DNA of 64,000 nt from Symsagittifera roscoffensis. Taxonomy: Eukaryota; Xenacoelomorpha; Acoela; Convolutidae. The notes under the pieces were generated by a model. The model was not told the origin of the DNA and made no database searches. It saw nothing but the letters and a program-made list of their open reading frames with translations. Location: the NCBI RefSeq assembly GCF_963678635.1, contig NC_087065.1, positions 372,001-436,000 on the forward strand, read 5' to 3'. The translations under genes and the position numbers were made by a program. This document shows positions 13,130 through 25,412 of the stretch, one piece after another. The number at the start of each line of letters is the position of its first letter. Position 1 is the stretch's first letter.

Positions 13130-13789
13130 CTACACAAAACAAACAACATTCACATTCAAACTACCACAACACAGGCCACACTAGTACAGTTAACTGCTGC
13201 CGTTTGAACAATTGCTCTTCTCTTAATTCTATCTAACAGCTCCTCTTACATTGCTCCTTTCTCAAGAGCACAAATGGACTTAGCTAGGCGCAAATATGTA
13301 TTCTAAATTGGTTTCATTTTATGAAACACTGAAAAAACAGTAGAGGATTTACAAACGGAAGAGCATCCCTCGTTCCCATACTTATCCATAGCATCATCGT
13401 TCTTTTTACTAAGTTGGAAACCTTTTTTAACTTTAAAATCAGACCACCTACCTATTTTAATAAGTCTCCCTCTATTGGAGGATATTCCTTTCACTGCCAA
13501 AAAAACCTTCAATTATTTTAACCAAAGCCAGCTAGGAGTTAACTGAGAAAAACAGAAAAAAAAACCTCAAAAATTGTTTCTATGAAAAATTTTACCCTCG
13601 GCCGCCAAAAAACTTTCAAGCACGATTCTTAAGGCGGCCCGGCGCTATATTCAGGCAGGACACCACCGTTTGTATACACCTGCCTTAACAGCCGAAACTT
13701 AAAAAAAACCTAGGACAAGAGTGCGATAAAATCAGACTAGTGAACCTCTCAAACATTATTTTAAATAGCTCAAATCAAGATTTGATGAA

Positions 13790-14880
13790 AAAAAACGGCA
13801 AAAGAAAGAAGAAATGGTAGAACTTGCTCCGGACGTTTAGCCACAACACGTCGCCATGTGAGTTCTGGAAAGCGACTCGCTCCTTAAATGGAACCAAATC
13901 CGCTGCAGGATCTCATCCAATCTCTTAATGGCAAAAATATCAGATGCTAAGCAAATAGCAAACGATTTCAACACTCAATACACGAGACTCCAAACCTTGT
14001 GGGTTTGGAGTCTCGTGTATTGAGAGTTCTCTGCCTAAAAAATAAACAGAAAACTTTAAAAAAACACTGAAACTAACGCTTCGCGATCCACTAACTTTTC
14101 TCCCTGCAAAACAACAGGCAATCAAAACAGCTAAACCATCAAACGCACGGTACCTAGACGGTCTTTGCACAGTACACCTTATTGATAGCGAACCAGATAG
14201 TTTAACTAAATGGCTTCCAAATTATCTGAGCGGCAGGCCAGTCAAAATGCTATTTGAGGTCGTCTGGTCTTCGTCCAGGATCGTACGTACATGCGTCATT
14301 CATTCAAGGTTCTGTCCTCTCGCTAGTAGATAGCTCGAAGTTTCCTCTAACAAAGTCATTCAAGTCTTTTTAAAAAGTCACATAAAAAAGTTAACCTGCG
14401 ACTTCAAGGTTACAAGGTAGAGCACCCCAAAATTGTTGGGTTTTTTACGCTTCCCTGAATTTTGCGGAACAATGCAAACGCACAGCAAGTAAAGCCATTC
14501 GAAGGACATCGGTCCTAAAGCGCTGTCTGGTTCAAACAGGTCAGTCGGAAAATACTTCGAATATTACTTATTAAGCTTTAATCTGTCCAGCTTTGTCTCA
14601 CACTGCGAAAAAATACATCCACCAGTAAAAAGCAAATAGTGCACAATGCAGCTCTGCGGATAGTGACTGAGTGTACAAAGATGATCCCCATTGACCACCA
14701 ATGAGCCCACTGCATTTTATTCATACTCAACCTGGACCGCCCCACGAGCAACACATGAACATCTTAAACTCTTATAAAAAAAGAACTGGCACATATTTTA
14801 CTAGAAGCAAACGAGTGTAACTCTCAACGATTTTAACCACCCAAAGAGCGTTCTTAAACTGCAATTTTAAAACAGTAGTG
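13790..14880 (+). pseudogene. Jockey/CR1-like non-LTR retrotransposon (LINE) relic
   Basis: Fragments in changing frames follow the order of a LINE reverse transcriptase. FWKATRSLNG and ISDAKQIANDFN (about 13865-13970) match the linker before the RT. TKWLPNYLSGRPVKMLFE at about 14200 matches the W..YLSGR block. A stretch near 14430-14620 with a HPKIVGFF-like start matches the region after the catalytic block, and VHNAALRIVTECTKMIPIDH at about 14640 matches the C-terminal conserved block. The catalytic FADD region is not recognisable. Stops and frameshifts make it dead. The tail may reach about 15120. Confidence 0.7.
13974..14024. repeat. Perfect palindrome, 23-bp arms
   Basis: The left arm 13974-13996 (starts CTCAATACACG) is the exact reverse complement of the right arm 14002-14024, with a 5-base loop TTGTG. 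It lies inside the LINE relic, in the part where the frame from DFNTQYTRLQTL should run on into the RT domain. It would form a very stable hairpin. Confidence 0.95.
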
Positions 14881-15500
14881 AAGAAAAGTCATACCGTAGA
14901 CAAAGACCCACGGCCCAAAGTTCGCCCCTCAAGATCCCCTAAGTTTTAAAAACAAAACAAACCCTCACACACTTGACTTGACACACACTCGCCCTAATAT
15001 GATCAGGATGCAGCTCCTCCTTACATAAATACTTACATGAACAGTATAACTGCAAACTTCCCTCCAAACTGTCTACACCCTCCAAATTTCCCTCCAAGCT
15101 CTGCTCTCCAGACTGCGCTACACCTATTTATCCGTCCCCAAAGAGAACAAACCTGACCCCAATAGACTCGTGGCTTCGGCCGAAGGATATTTTTTTAAAT
15201 TCATTTACATTTCTTTTATGATATTTGTTTTGAAATTGGAAAAACAAACAGCTGGCGAGGGGACATTCATCGGTCATCATTATAACTTTCAAAAGATTAC
15301 GTATCAATGGCATAAGTCTATATTATAAAAATCAAAATTTCCCAAATCGCAGAAATTCCATACAACAACAGTTACAGTGAAAAATTTTATTGAGAGAACC
15401 TTGTTTGTGAACAAGGTATGAATAATTGTCAAATCAATTGTTGATTGACATTTCATTTTGAAAAAAGTCTCAAAAGCACAAGCTTCCTATTACTATTTAC
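14881..15500. other. No gene seen; possible LINE tail
   Basis: The first 250 bases are less AT-rich and may be the eroded 3' end of the LINE relic. The rest is ordinary AT-rich DNA preceding, on the minus strand, the exon at 15590-15501. Confidence 0.35.
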
Positions 15501-15590
15501 TTTCTTGTTATCAATTTCTCCAACCAAATTTTCAATCAACATTTGTTTGGAAGCTAACAACTCTAAATCTTTGTTCACATGATCTCGTTC
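15501..15590 (-). CDS. Exon of unidentified minus-strand gene (coiled coil)
   Basis: On the minus strand TTTTTTTATCAG is followed by exactly 30 codons and then GTAAAT. The peptide begins ERDHVNKDLELLASKQ and ends LVGEIDNKK, with hydrophobic residues spaced as in a coiled coil. Both ends are in phase 0, consistent with the exons at 16357-16242 and 13129-13020. Unlike the neighbours it is not GC-rich, so support rests on splice sites, phase and amino-acid pattern. Confidence 0.5.
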
Positions 15591-16241
15591 CTGATAAAAA
15601 AAAGGAGAAACATTAGTTGATAGAATGCCTTGAGTTTTAAGGAAATTTGGGAAAAAATTTGAATTTTATGCCATATGGGAGTTATGCCACATGAGAAGTC
15701 ACCCTTTCAAAGCAAAGAACATGACATAAAAATCCCAAATCTGGCATCGATGATCTCTTCATCTAACTAGAAATATGAATTGCAGCAATTTGACCATAAA
15801 CTCTAAGTCTGAGCCATAGAAAGGGTTTGCTTGTGCAAAAACAAGGGCGCGTTGAGTAAACTGTGCCAGAAAATTACCAGATCTGTAAGTCGAATTACGT
15901 AATAATTACGTCAATTGCGAAATCAAAGAACAAAAGAAGTAATTTTAACTGCGTGACGCGCATGGCAAGAGTTTTTGTATTTCATTTTCAAGCAATTTGC
16001 TTTGAGGCAAAAAGTTGTCATATTATACAAATCTCAACATTCAATTCCAATGATTTAGTAATTGAATGTCCGCTTACTGACTTACCACCGTAAAAACACA
16101 TTCAGTGCAAAAGACACTCAAACTTGTTCTGATTTTTGTTAACCCAACTTTTCCACAATTATCGCACTTGTCGTTAAATTAAGCGCGTTGAATCTCAATA
16201 TATAGTGGGCTGCTGGGTGTGTGTATGAAATGGAACCTTAC

Positions 16242-16357
16242 GAGGGGATAGTTGTCTTCTGAGTGGTCGAAAGTGTCCGCAAACAGCAGCACATCTTCTA
16301 AATCCACAGAAGGACACAATTGTTGTTGGCCTGTAGGCGTCAACATACCATTCGACT
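16242..16357 (-). CDS. Exon of unidentified minus-strand gene
   Basis: On the minus strand CTCCATGGGTTTTCAG is followed by 116 nt of open frame and a GTAAGG donor. The first two bases AG complete a codon. The peptide reads SNGMLTPTGQQQLCPSVDLE then DVLLFADTFDHSEDNYPL and ends in phase 0. Acidic and polar, no domain recognised. A possible 31-bp micro-exon upstream (16502-16472) ends with one base, the phase needed here. Confidence 0.6.
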
Positions 16358-16471
16358 CTGAAAACCCATGGAGGAAAAATACACTACATTCAGCTAATAA
16401 ATTGCAAGTAATAATCAATCAAACAGGCAGGGTGACGATGACTCATTTGTGCGCCAGCAGTGCCCCTTCAC

Positions 16472-16502
16472 CTGTCCGTTTGATGTTGGGTGTGCTGGCC
16501 AA
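16472..16502 (-). CDS. Possible 31-bp micro-exon of the same gene
   Basis: On the minus strand CTCAGTTCTTAG precedes LASTPNIKRT plus one base, followed by a GTGAAG donor. The phase joins correctly to the exon at 16357. A further candidate exon lies at 16665-16583 (ends ...GVVGIILMKRM before GTAAGA, glycine- and hydrophobic-rich, perhaps a membrane segment), but its acceptor is weak. Both are tentative because short frames fit splice rules by chance. Confidence 0.3.
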
Positions 16503-16913
16503 CTAAGAACTGAGGAGTGTTTGTTCTGTTGGTGTCATTCCTCAAGGATCACGTGCTCACAAGTTGCTGCTGCTACTCTTACCATTCTTTTCATTAGAAT
16601 AATTCCAACAACTCCCCCTCCACTTCCTCCCTCGATAATTATGCTGACCAATAATTTGACCGAAGCTTCAAGTAATACCACAATTCAATTCCGCTTCCCC
16701 CTTTTGCTTATATTTTACCACAGCAATTTCTGGCTGACTAATTGTCATGTTGTCAGCAGGCCCCTTTAGCACTAATGATCACTCATTTTGAGGAGCAGGA
16801 GCTCGCGCCGAGAAACACGTATAATTTCATATTGATTGCTTTTAAAAAAACTGCTTAAAGAGGCTATTTTCCTTCAAAAAATTCGAAATTACTGGCCTCA
16901 AAAAACTCCAGCG

Positions 16914-17030
16914 GGGGCTATTTTCATGCGCGAAGGACCGAATGGGCGAAAAAACTTGTGGGCAAAGGACCGAAAAAAAAATTAGCCGAAAGTCAATTTT
17001 CAAAAAGAAGCAGTTGCCACTCAATTAAAA
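16914..17030. repeat. Dispersed repeat with CGCGAAGGACCGAATGG motif
   Basis: The block GGGGGCTATTTTCATGCGCG...GGGCAAAGGACCG...CAATTTTCAAAAAGAAGCAG recurs at about 18605-18755, where its first part is duplicated in tandem, and in partly inverted form at about 18972-19037. Confidence 0.8.
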
Positions 17031-17099
17031 CTAGCGTGTAACGCACCTCCGGTGCTTCGAAATTTTAACAACTCATAAAAAACCGTGTAAATTGGAAAA

Positions 17100-18240
17100 A
17101 AATCAGCATGCTTTGAGTGTACTCTGACAGCGCCGAATTACAGGGTTGGTAATTTCAAATTCAAACTAAGTTTTTTCAATTCAAATTTTTGAAAACCATA
17201 AGTTTTTTATATATAAATTCTTTGAAAAACTTAAAACTATTTGAAAAATTAAGAAAAATCACATCTCGGAATATAAAACTAATTGGGCAGTCGCATTTGG
17301 GCACAAGATTTGCAACTCCTGAGAGAGCTCTTAGAGCACCCAACTACAGCGTTGCGAATTTTAAAATTCGAGAAACTTAAAATTAAGTTTTCTAAAAACA
17401 AATTCTTGAAAAAACCAGAAAAAAAACGTCATATCTCGAAAATAACCAAAAGATTTGAGCAGCCACAATTGGAGGCAAGATCTCTCGCAATCTCTGAGAG
17501 TACTATGACAGCCCCAACAACATGGGGTTTGGAACTTCAAAATTTTCAGAAAAAAAATTTAATGTTTCCTGAAATTTTTTTGAAAAAATAACAAAAAACG
17601 TCATATCTGGAAAACTACAAAGACTTGAACAGTGACAGTTGGAGGCAAGATTCGCAACACCTGAGACCTTAAGACCACTCTGACAGCCCCAAACAAGAGG
17701 GTTGAAAAATTTAAATGCGGAAGAAACAAAATTAAATTTAATGAATTTCTGAAAAAATTTTGAAAAAAAATCACAAAAACCTCATATCTCGAAAACTACA
17801 AAGATTTGAGCAGTCATAATTGAAGGCAAGGTTCGCAATCCCTAAGAGAATTCTGATAGCTCCCAACTACAGAGTTGAGAAATTGATATTTTGAAGAAAA
17901 AAAAATTCGTCCAAGTTTTCTGAAATTTCAGAAACGTCATATCTGAAACGTCATATCTGAAAGTTTTCTGAAACGTCATATCTCGAATAGTACAAAGATT
18001 TGAGCCGTCACATTTGGAGACAGGATTCGCTGTCCTTGAGAGTACTCTGACAGCACTCAACTACAGGGTTGGGAATTTCAAGTTTAGTAAATTACTTTGT
18101 AATTTGTGTTTTCTGACAATTTTTGAAAAAAGTCACAAAAATCGTCGTATCTCGTACACTAAAAAAATTGAGGATTTGCGCAACCTCTTGGGGAATCCTG
18201 ACAGCTTCCCACTTTTGGGCTGCTTATTTTAAACTCGGTG
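17100..18240. repeat. Diverged satellite, about 170-190-bp units
   Basis: A consensus of roughly 'CGTCATATCTCGAAAA, CTACAAAGATTTGAGCAGTC, ATTTGGAGGCAAGATTCGCAA, CCTGAGAGTACTCTGACAGC, CCCAACTACAGGGTTGGG' is repeated at least six times. The GATTTGAGCAG-like core occurs at about 17280, 17452, 17621, 17804 and 17997, with partial units on both sides. Units are joined by A/T-rich spacers containing TTTCTGAAATTTTTGAAAAA. Divergence is substantial. Frames within it are repeat artefacts. Confidence 0.85.
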
Positions 18241-18390
18241 GAATAACAACTGAACTCAAATTGGAAAATCGAAAAAAATCTTCACCATTGCGATATACGA
18301 TAAAGCTTAAACGTGCAAAAATTCTTTCGTTAAACATGCAAAAATAATACTGGAAAAACTTAAACATGGCGAGATAGTGAAACCCGCATT

Positions 18391-18960
18391 TAAATATATA
18401 ATAGATAGATGAAATAAATTAAGCAATATTTTGCTTCTTTCATAACGAAACACTTGAAATAAAAAATTTGTTCCCATTCGGTGGCGGTCAGTGACAATTT
18501 GAAAACTTTGCATATTTCTGCCGTTTTTATATTCGGTCAATATCAATATTCAGTCCCTGGAAATGTTTACTTTCTTTCCAGATGGTAGATCACTGAAATC
18601 TGATTGGGGGCTATTCTCATGCGCGAAGGACCGAATGGGGGGCTATTCTCATGCGCGAAGGACCGGATCGGCGAAAAAAATTGTGGGCAAAGGACCGAAA
18701 ACAAATTTAGCCGGAAGTCAATTTTCAAAAAGAAGCAGTTGCCATTCAATTAAAATGTAATAAATGAAGCAAAATTTTGCTTCTTTCATAACGAAACACT
18801 TGAGATAAAAAATTTGTTCCCATTCGGTGGCGGTCAGTGACAATTTGAAAACTTTGCATACTTCTGCCGTTTTTATATTCGGTCAATATCAATATTCAGT
18901 CCCTGGAAATGTTTACTTTCTTTCCAAATTTTGGATTACTGAAATCTTATAGGCTGATTT
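18391..18960. repeat. Direct repeats of about 170 bp flanking a 180-bp block
   Basis: The segment from TTTTGCTTCTTTCATAACGA through CCCTGGAAATGTTTACTTTC is present at about 18428-18580 and again at about 18774-18925, nearly identical. Between them lies the CGCGAAGGACCG repeat (18605-18755). The layout resembles a small element with direct terminal repeats, or a nested insertion. Confidence 0.75.
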
Positions 18961-19037
18961 TTGTTTTCGCGCATTCGGTCCTTCGCGTATGAGGGATTCC
19001 ACCACTCCGGGGTCTATTCTCATTCGCGAAGGACCAA

Positions 19038-20050
19038 ATGGCACACTCTACAGGCAACTAGAAATCTTGTTCTGAATTGTGAGAGAATTCTTCAAGTACC
19101 ACTTCAGTTTATCCATACATCTGTTATCCATTCGAATACATTGACTGTGAACAAGAGAGAGACGAATCATAAGACACGAGCAACCATATCGCATTATCAC
19201 ATCTTCCCATTTTCATTTCATACGCCCTTCTTTTGCACGTAAACCGGAATTTGATAAGATCACCAGATGAAAACCTAACTGAAATGAGAAAGCCAAGACG
19301 CAAATTTCCGCCTCCTATTTTCACGTGAAAAACTAAAAACTAGACTTGGAATGAACTTTTCAACTCAGAGGCGAAGCTGCACTTCGTACAACTTGCGATA
19401 CAAAATCAGAAAGCCGCTCAGTCAAGACATCAAAAAATTTCGAAAATGTCGAAAAAAACTATATCTATCAAAATGAATCTTTGAAGCAAAAACATGCCAG
19501 GACAAGGGAATGTGAAATTCGAAGCAAAAGAAAATTTAACAAGCGGTTGTTCCCATCCCCCTCAAAACACACACGCGCACATGCAAAATATTTTCGCTCC
19601 TCTGAACACTCAATATGAGGCCATTAAGCCGATGTAATTTGGGCCCGAAACCTATCAAGCCAAGAAAAGAAAAAAACAACAAAACCCGGAAAAAAATGTT
19701 GCCATGAAAAACATGAGCTATTATTTCTATTAAGATTTCAGCAATTTGTGCAACCCAGAGAGCATAAAAATTTGTTTACCTCGAAACGACTCAAAATTAG
19801 GTCACTCAAACCGTTCAAGGCTAATTCTCGTGTTGTCTGCAGGCAAAAATAGCACAAGTTGTGTACACAAATCAACTGGCTATAGTAATCAAGGCCAGTT
19901 CAGTGACTGTATTATCATATAATCCCTCCCTTCCCGACAACTGTCTTAGTCGGAAAATCAGGTACAAATTCCCAATCAGAACACACACCATGAGTCCCAA
20001 TTGAAGTGAAAAAATTGGCTTGAAGCCACTAGATTATACTTGTGAAATAC
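19038..20050. other. No gene supported
   Basis: Mixed AT-rich DNA. It contains one member of the GAGGCGAAGCTGCACTTCG motif family at about 19369. Short frames on both strands show no domain. Confidence 0.4.
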
Positions 20051-20179
20051 CTCAGGGGACTTGTAGTTTTGTGTGCATTTTGGCAATGTCCAATTACGTG
20101 GGAATATCTCTCAATATCTCTGCTGCTGCTGCTGCTGCCACCAAATGACATGTTGCCAAATGGGCATCCCATTCCATCC
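20051..20179 (-). other. Possible exon or 5' leader on the minus strand
   Basis: On the minus strand a strong pyrimidine tract (CCTCCTCCTCTTTCCCTGC) leads to ATGAAAG, then 129 nt open in one frame including MGCPFGNMSFGG and a serine run encoded by AGC repeats, ending before GTATTT. It lies upstream of the minus-strand exons and could be an early exon of that gene, but its phase does not join directly to any of them. Confidence 0.25.
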
Positions 20180-21250
20180 CTTTCATAGCAGGGAAAGAGG
20201 AGGAGGGAAACTCTACAGATCAATTTCTGTCTTCTGCAGTAGAAACATAAGAATAGAAAGGCTGGCACGTCTCAACGGAGAGCTACGGTTGTCACCACTG
20301 CTCACGCTTGTATCCCCTCCCCCCCCCCCTTAATTGGACGGAAGTGCTCCTCTAATTATCTAAGCAGAAGCAAGATCCATGTCCTGTCAACATCCTCTCC
20401 TCACATCACAAACATCCTCAATATTATTATCAAACAGTCTCCAAATATGACCTCAATCTCGCCCTCTGAATTACCCCCTTTGCCGGAAGGGAGAAGGAAC
20501 AGTGGTGGGGTAGCTACTGCTCATTAGCTTTCCCATTGCTGTTTGCGCACTTTTGTTGTTCACTGATAAGAGAGAAGAAAAGAAAGAAAGGGAGGGGAAA
20601 GTGGTAGAGCAGCTCAAATGATACAATTCAGAATGGGCGATCACTCCTCCCTCTCTCTCTGCGTTCAATTCGATCTATCTAGGGATGGAGACTGGCTAGG
20701 GGCCAGGGGGGTCGAAGGAAGAGAGGAGAGAGAGAGAGAAGAGTGAACTGGCTACTGTTTGGGCGTAGTGGACTGTGGTTGACTCAGGGGACTATTGTTG
20801 TCTTCCATCTCCCCCTCCCCCCTCTGTCCACTCCACAACAATAGGACCAATTTGTGTCTAATTGAGCTGTTCACTCTTCTCCGCTCTTCTGTTAGTCACA
20901 CTACATTTCCCGCCATTCAATTCACCCAAATACAGATTCTCTTCTTCTTCATTCAACTCAAACACAGTAGCCAGTGGCCAATAAGGTTCAACTTCACAAA
21001 AGCTGCAACAAACACAACCACAGCTGCGCATGCGTATAGCAGCTACACGCCCGAACACCACCGGCCACAAACACAACATCAACACTGTATACTGCAGCAA
21101 CTAAACAACCTTCCATCCTACATTTTTCCTTCCATTAACAATTCTCATTGCACATAATCCATAACAGCAGCAGCAGCACAGTTGTCCCCCCCCCCCCTTT
21201 GAGTCCTAATTGAAAGATCAGCTATTTTAAAATCAACCTACCCACAGACA
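20180..21250. other. Purine/pyrimidine-biased, C-tract-rich DNA
   Basis: GA-rich on the plus strand around 20560-20745 (GAGAGAGAGAGAGAAGAG), CT- and CA-rich around 20800-21170, with C runs near 20320 and 21187. It resembles the DNA upstream of the CDK5 activator and may be a promoter or CpG-poor regulatory region for the minus-strand gene. No TATA box or coding frame can be assigned. Confidence 0.3.
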
Positions 21251-24200
21251 GACAAGACAGACTTAGACAGTTTATAGACTAATATGTCTAAATCGAATAT
21301 CAAATCCTTCGCTCCGCCTACTTTTCCGCCGTCATTCCCTACCAAATTTATAATTAAACAAGGATAGCCATTCAAATTAGCGTCGCTTCTGCGTGAAGTG
21401 ATTATAGAACAAAACAAACGCGTGGAAAGTTAGATAGTGCAGTAGGCATATAAAACTACATTTGTCTTCAAAAAATAAGGAAGCAAAAATGAGCAAAACA
21501 ATCAAAAAAAATTCAACAAAAAACTTTTAGCACTATGATGAAAGTACAATTTTTATGGCCGAGAGAGCGCTTCATGAAGTTCCAAAACTGGCTTTCTTTT
21601 AAGTCAATAGTTTTTTCGTAGTATAAATGATATTTTACTCGACTTATTCTGATGATTATTTGGAGTACCTGATTTTGCGTTGAAAAAAAGGAAAAAAAAG
21701 AAGGATAGCCGTTTACTGTGCAAGTAGCAGAATGTTCCGACCAGTCTTAAAAAATTACAGCATAATATTTTTTCTGAAAAGCATCGTTTTTTTTCGATGT
21801 GGCGTCATAAAGCATAAAAAAATCTGAGCGAAAAAGTAGAACTCTAACCCTAACCCTAGGCATTTTCGTCAGTCATAGTAAAATATGCATGTGGGAAAAC
21901 ATTTTTTGAAGATAAATAACAAGAAAAACAAAAGAAAAATTAATATTTTTTAATTTTTCAAATTTTTTCCAAATTTTTGAAGTTTGATTCCTAAGATAAA
22001 GCTTAAAGCCAAAAACTAACTTCATTTGAGTAAAACTAATTTTCAAGGATAAAATGAAGCATAAATAAGCTTATGTAAGCCTGCTCACTTAATCGAAATT
22101 AGACGAAAAATCAAAAATTTCAAACCAGTTTTTCTCGACTTTAGAAAACTTTTTTGACATTTTTAATGTCGTTCGATTCACGACAGAAAGGGCTTTAATA
22201 TGATGTAACACTCAACCCAATTCGATAATTATTCCTGGTAGCTGACTTTGCGTGGAAAACCAAAAGAAAAAACTAAAACACACCCGAATACAAAGTTCCT
22301 CCACATTTTTCAAATGGTCGGAACAATAATGGACGCTAGTGACACCAGGCTACAAGATTCATATTGCATCGGGTATAAAAAGGGTTAGCAGTATAATATG
22401 TATTGTGACCACCAATCGTGTTTTCTACTCCAAACCGCATTTCTGGCTAGTCCAATAAAAATGAAGAAGTTTACGAGCAACCTCAGCGAAGTTTTTTATA
22501 TTTAGAACTTGCGCGCAGTTAATGTTCAGTTCGCGTAAGGCGCAGCTATTGATTTGAAAATATCGATATTACTTTTTTTCTGATAGTTTTGACAGTCAAT
22601 TGCAAAACGTCAATGAATAAAAAAAAACAGAAAAAAACTGATTAATCAAAAATATCTGAAGAAAAAATACGGCCTGAAAATTTCTGATTTCATTAAACTT
22701 TTTTTGGACATTTTTCGACCTAATAAAATAACTTGACAAAGTTGGATAAAAAAGCACACTTATTCCGTGGAGAAATCTAAAAATTTGCATCCATTGTTGA
22801 AAAGCATCATTCACATTTTTCACACCAATAGCAGTTCCGAATTTGGAGAGCGTAAGTTGCCTTCCAACTAAAAATTTAATTCAAGACTTGTTACCGAAAA
22901 AAACACGACCCAAAAAGAAGATTAACTAAGGAGCTTAAGACAACTAGCCAATGAACTTTTTCTACCTGCCTAAATTCACACACATCTTATAGTAAATACC
23001 AGGCGCTCTAATAAAGACGATACATGCTACCAAATGGTTCCCCGATGAAACTGAGCTCATATTGTATCAAAAAATCAACTCGCATAATAATGAACGCGAT
23101 TACTTGTGTTAAAATAAAGATCTCTTAGATCAAATAGAACAATGAATATGAACAAGTTTCCTCAACAAAATCCCAAGTTAGTAAGAATGTAATCCGTTTT
23201 TAATGTAATAAAAGACGAGCAAAACATACTGAACAGACAGGCGAAGCTTCCCGCACTTTCGATACCAAAGTATAGGATTAAAACAGCAAGAGACTCTCAG
23301 GAACTATCAAAGAGGACTTCGACGTTGTTGCCGCTGAAGAAAGAACTGAAAAAACATAAAATTAAAATCAAAAGATTTACAAAAGTTCCAAGTGGGGTTG
23401 GAATTGAACATTCATAAGTTTAAACTTAGGGCCAAACGTCTCATCGATCTCATAAATACTGTTGTAATAATGTGGGAAACGGGAGGAAACAAAATATTAG
23501 GTAAATACACCGACAGAAGGAAAGCCAACAGCTAATCAGCTGAAAGTCAACCAAAAACTGTAACTGCTCAAATAGTATCCACGAAGCCTATATATGTACT
23601 GGTAACATAACCATGGGGAACTTAATCGTGAGCTTAATCGACAACCACAAGGCCGAAAAACCATCAGAAAAATACCGCTATTTCTTAAGTATACATACAA
23701 CGAAGAAAATTTTGGAGAAAAAAAACATGCCTGGACAGATCGCGAAATTAACACAAACTTCGGAAAAAACTTACCATAAACACAAAATAACTTACCACAA
23801 AAAAAAACTATCTGAGCAGAAAGCCTTCATTTCGAAACAAATCAACACAGAGGCGAAGCAGAGCAATACAACACAACAAAAACAAGAAGTAAAAAAAATG
23901 GAAAAGTTGAGAAAAATACGGATGAACCAAGATGTTCGTATGTCTCGATAAAAGATAACTAGGGGCCCAGCTATAGCTGGAGGTAGCTGTTTGATATTTT
24001 TGAATTTTTCATACTCATGCGGCATGAAATGGGTACTTTCACAAATTGAACTGTGCCCAATTGCCTAAAACCTTAGTTGCTACTCTACTAAAATAATTAA
24101 GCCTGAAAATGTTTGGGTAATTGGAATATTCCCATAAACAAAACATTTTGGTCAAAAAAAACTAAAGAGTCGCTACTTCTGTAGAAATTTATTGTAACCA

Positions 24201-25235
24201 GTTCTTTAGATTGAACCCCTCATCTCAGACTTGATAGAAAATTTCAAAAACATGACTTTCACAAATCCATAACGTTTTTCTGCGAAAAGAAGGTCGTTGC
24301 CGTGTGGGTAGAGAAAACTCCTAAGATCAGCATTCTCGATTAAACACTCAATTAAAGAATTGGCAGGGATCTTTTTGAGAAAATACAAAACAATTCCGAA
24401 AAATGGTCAATAAAAAAAATTTGATTTTTCCGAGAACCATGAATTGTTGTACAAAAAACTTGGGTGTGCAGTTTCTGCGAAAAAGAAGACTCGCATAACC
24501 TGTTGTTTCGATTGAACGCAAAAACTCGATTGAAGATTAGGGAGGTTAGTTTTCTAGTACTACAATAAAAAAACCACACATTTTCCTTATAACTGATTTT
24601 GTCGAACAGGAATTTTCGGGCCTTCAAAATTAAACACAATAAAATTCGATTAATCCGAAGCAACATAATAAGCCAAAACCATTTCAACACAAAAAATTCT
24701 TTATAAAATCAGACTTGATAAAATAACAATTTACAGAACTTCAAATAATAGCAACAATATATTTAAAACCAAATAAAATCCTTGCCTCCAAAGTAGGACG
24801 ACTTAATTAGTACCAGATAATATGGATGCCATTTTCAAAAGAAAACAGAAAATGAACCGACAGAACCAGGCCGAAAACACGAAATCGAAAAAATGGAATT
24901 TTTGACCTGGTTTTGCTAGATGGGATCAGAAAGCGAAAAAAAAACAGAAGCTGCTTCGAATTTTACTACAGCTATTCTGGAAAATAATTTTCAAAAAAAT
25001 CAATTAAAAAATGTTCTGTTTTCAGTCGATTTGTAGTAAATCAAAAACAACCAAAAAGAATTTCAAAAGAGAAATTAAAAGAGCCGCTTGTGTCGCCCAA
25101 AAAGTGTAAACCAGATAAAATGTTTGAAAACAGAAAAAAAAAATATTGAAGCTTTGAAAACAAAATACGCTGTTTTCAACGAAAAAATAATAACGCTGTT
25201 TTACAGCTTGGTTATATAAAAGTCCCAACTTTAAC

Positions 25236-25412
25236 ACAGAGGCGAAGCTGTGCTTAGCAAATACAAGCGATAAAGCGACAAAAAACAGCTCTATAAAAAG
25301 AACTATGAAAAAGTAGAAAGAAGCCTCTAATTAGTAAAACGTTTTTATGTGTCCGATTCGCACTTACGACCTTGAGATTTGTAGTTTCACTTTCTCGCAT
25401 CTAAGCTACAAG
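25236..25412 (-). repeat. tRNA-derived SINE-like element
   Basis: CAGAGGCGAAGCTGTGCTTAGC is followed by sequence like 8424-8740. On the minus strand, TAGCTTAGATGCGAGAAAG resembles an A box and GGTCGTAAGTGCGAATCGG a B box. Third clear member of this family in the window. Confidence 0.55.

Noticed and set aside
16449-16769. 106-codon plus-strand frame with an early cysteine cluster
   Set aside because: Overlaps the better-supported minus-strand exons and pyrimidine-rich DNA; no recognisable domain.
21845-21858. CTAACCCTAACCC as interstitial telomere
   Set aside because: Only two units; expected by chance in a window of this size.
23613-23951. 112-codon lysine-rich plus-strand frame
   Set aside because: Translation of A-rich DNA that includes a dispersed repeat motif; no domain or splice context.
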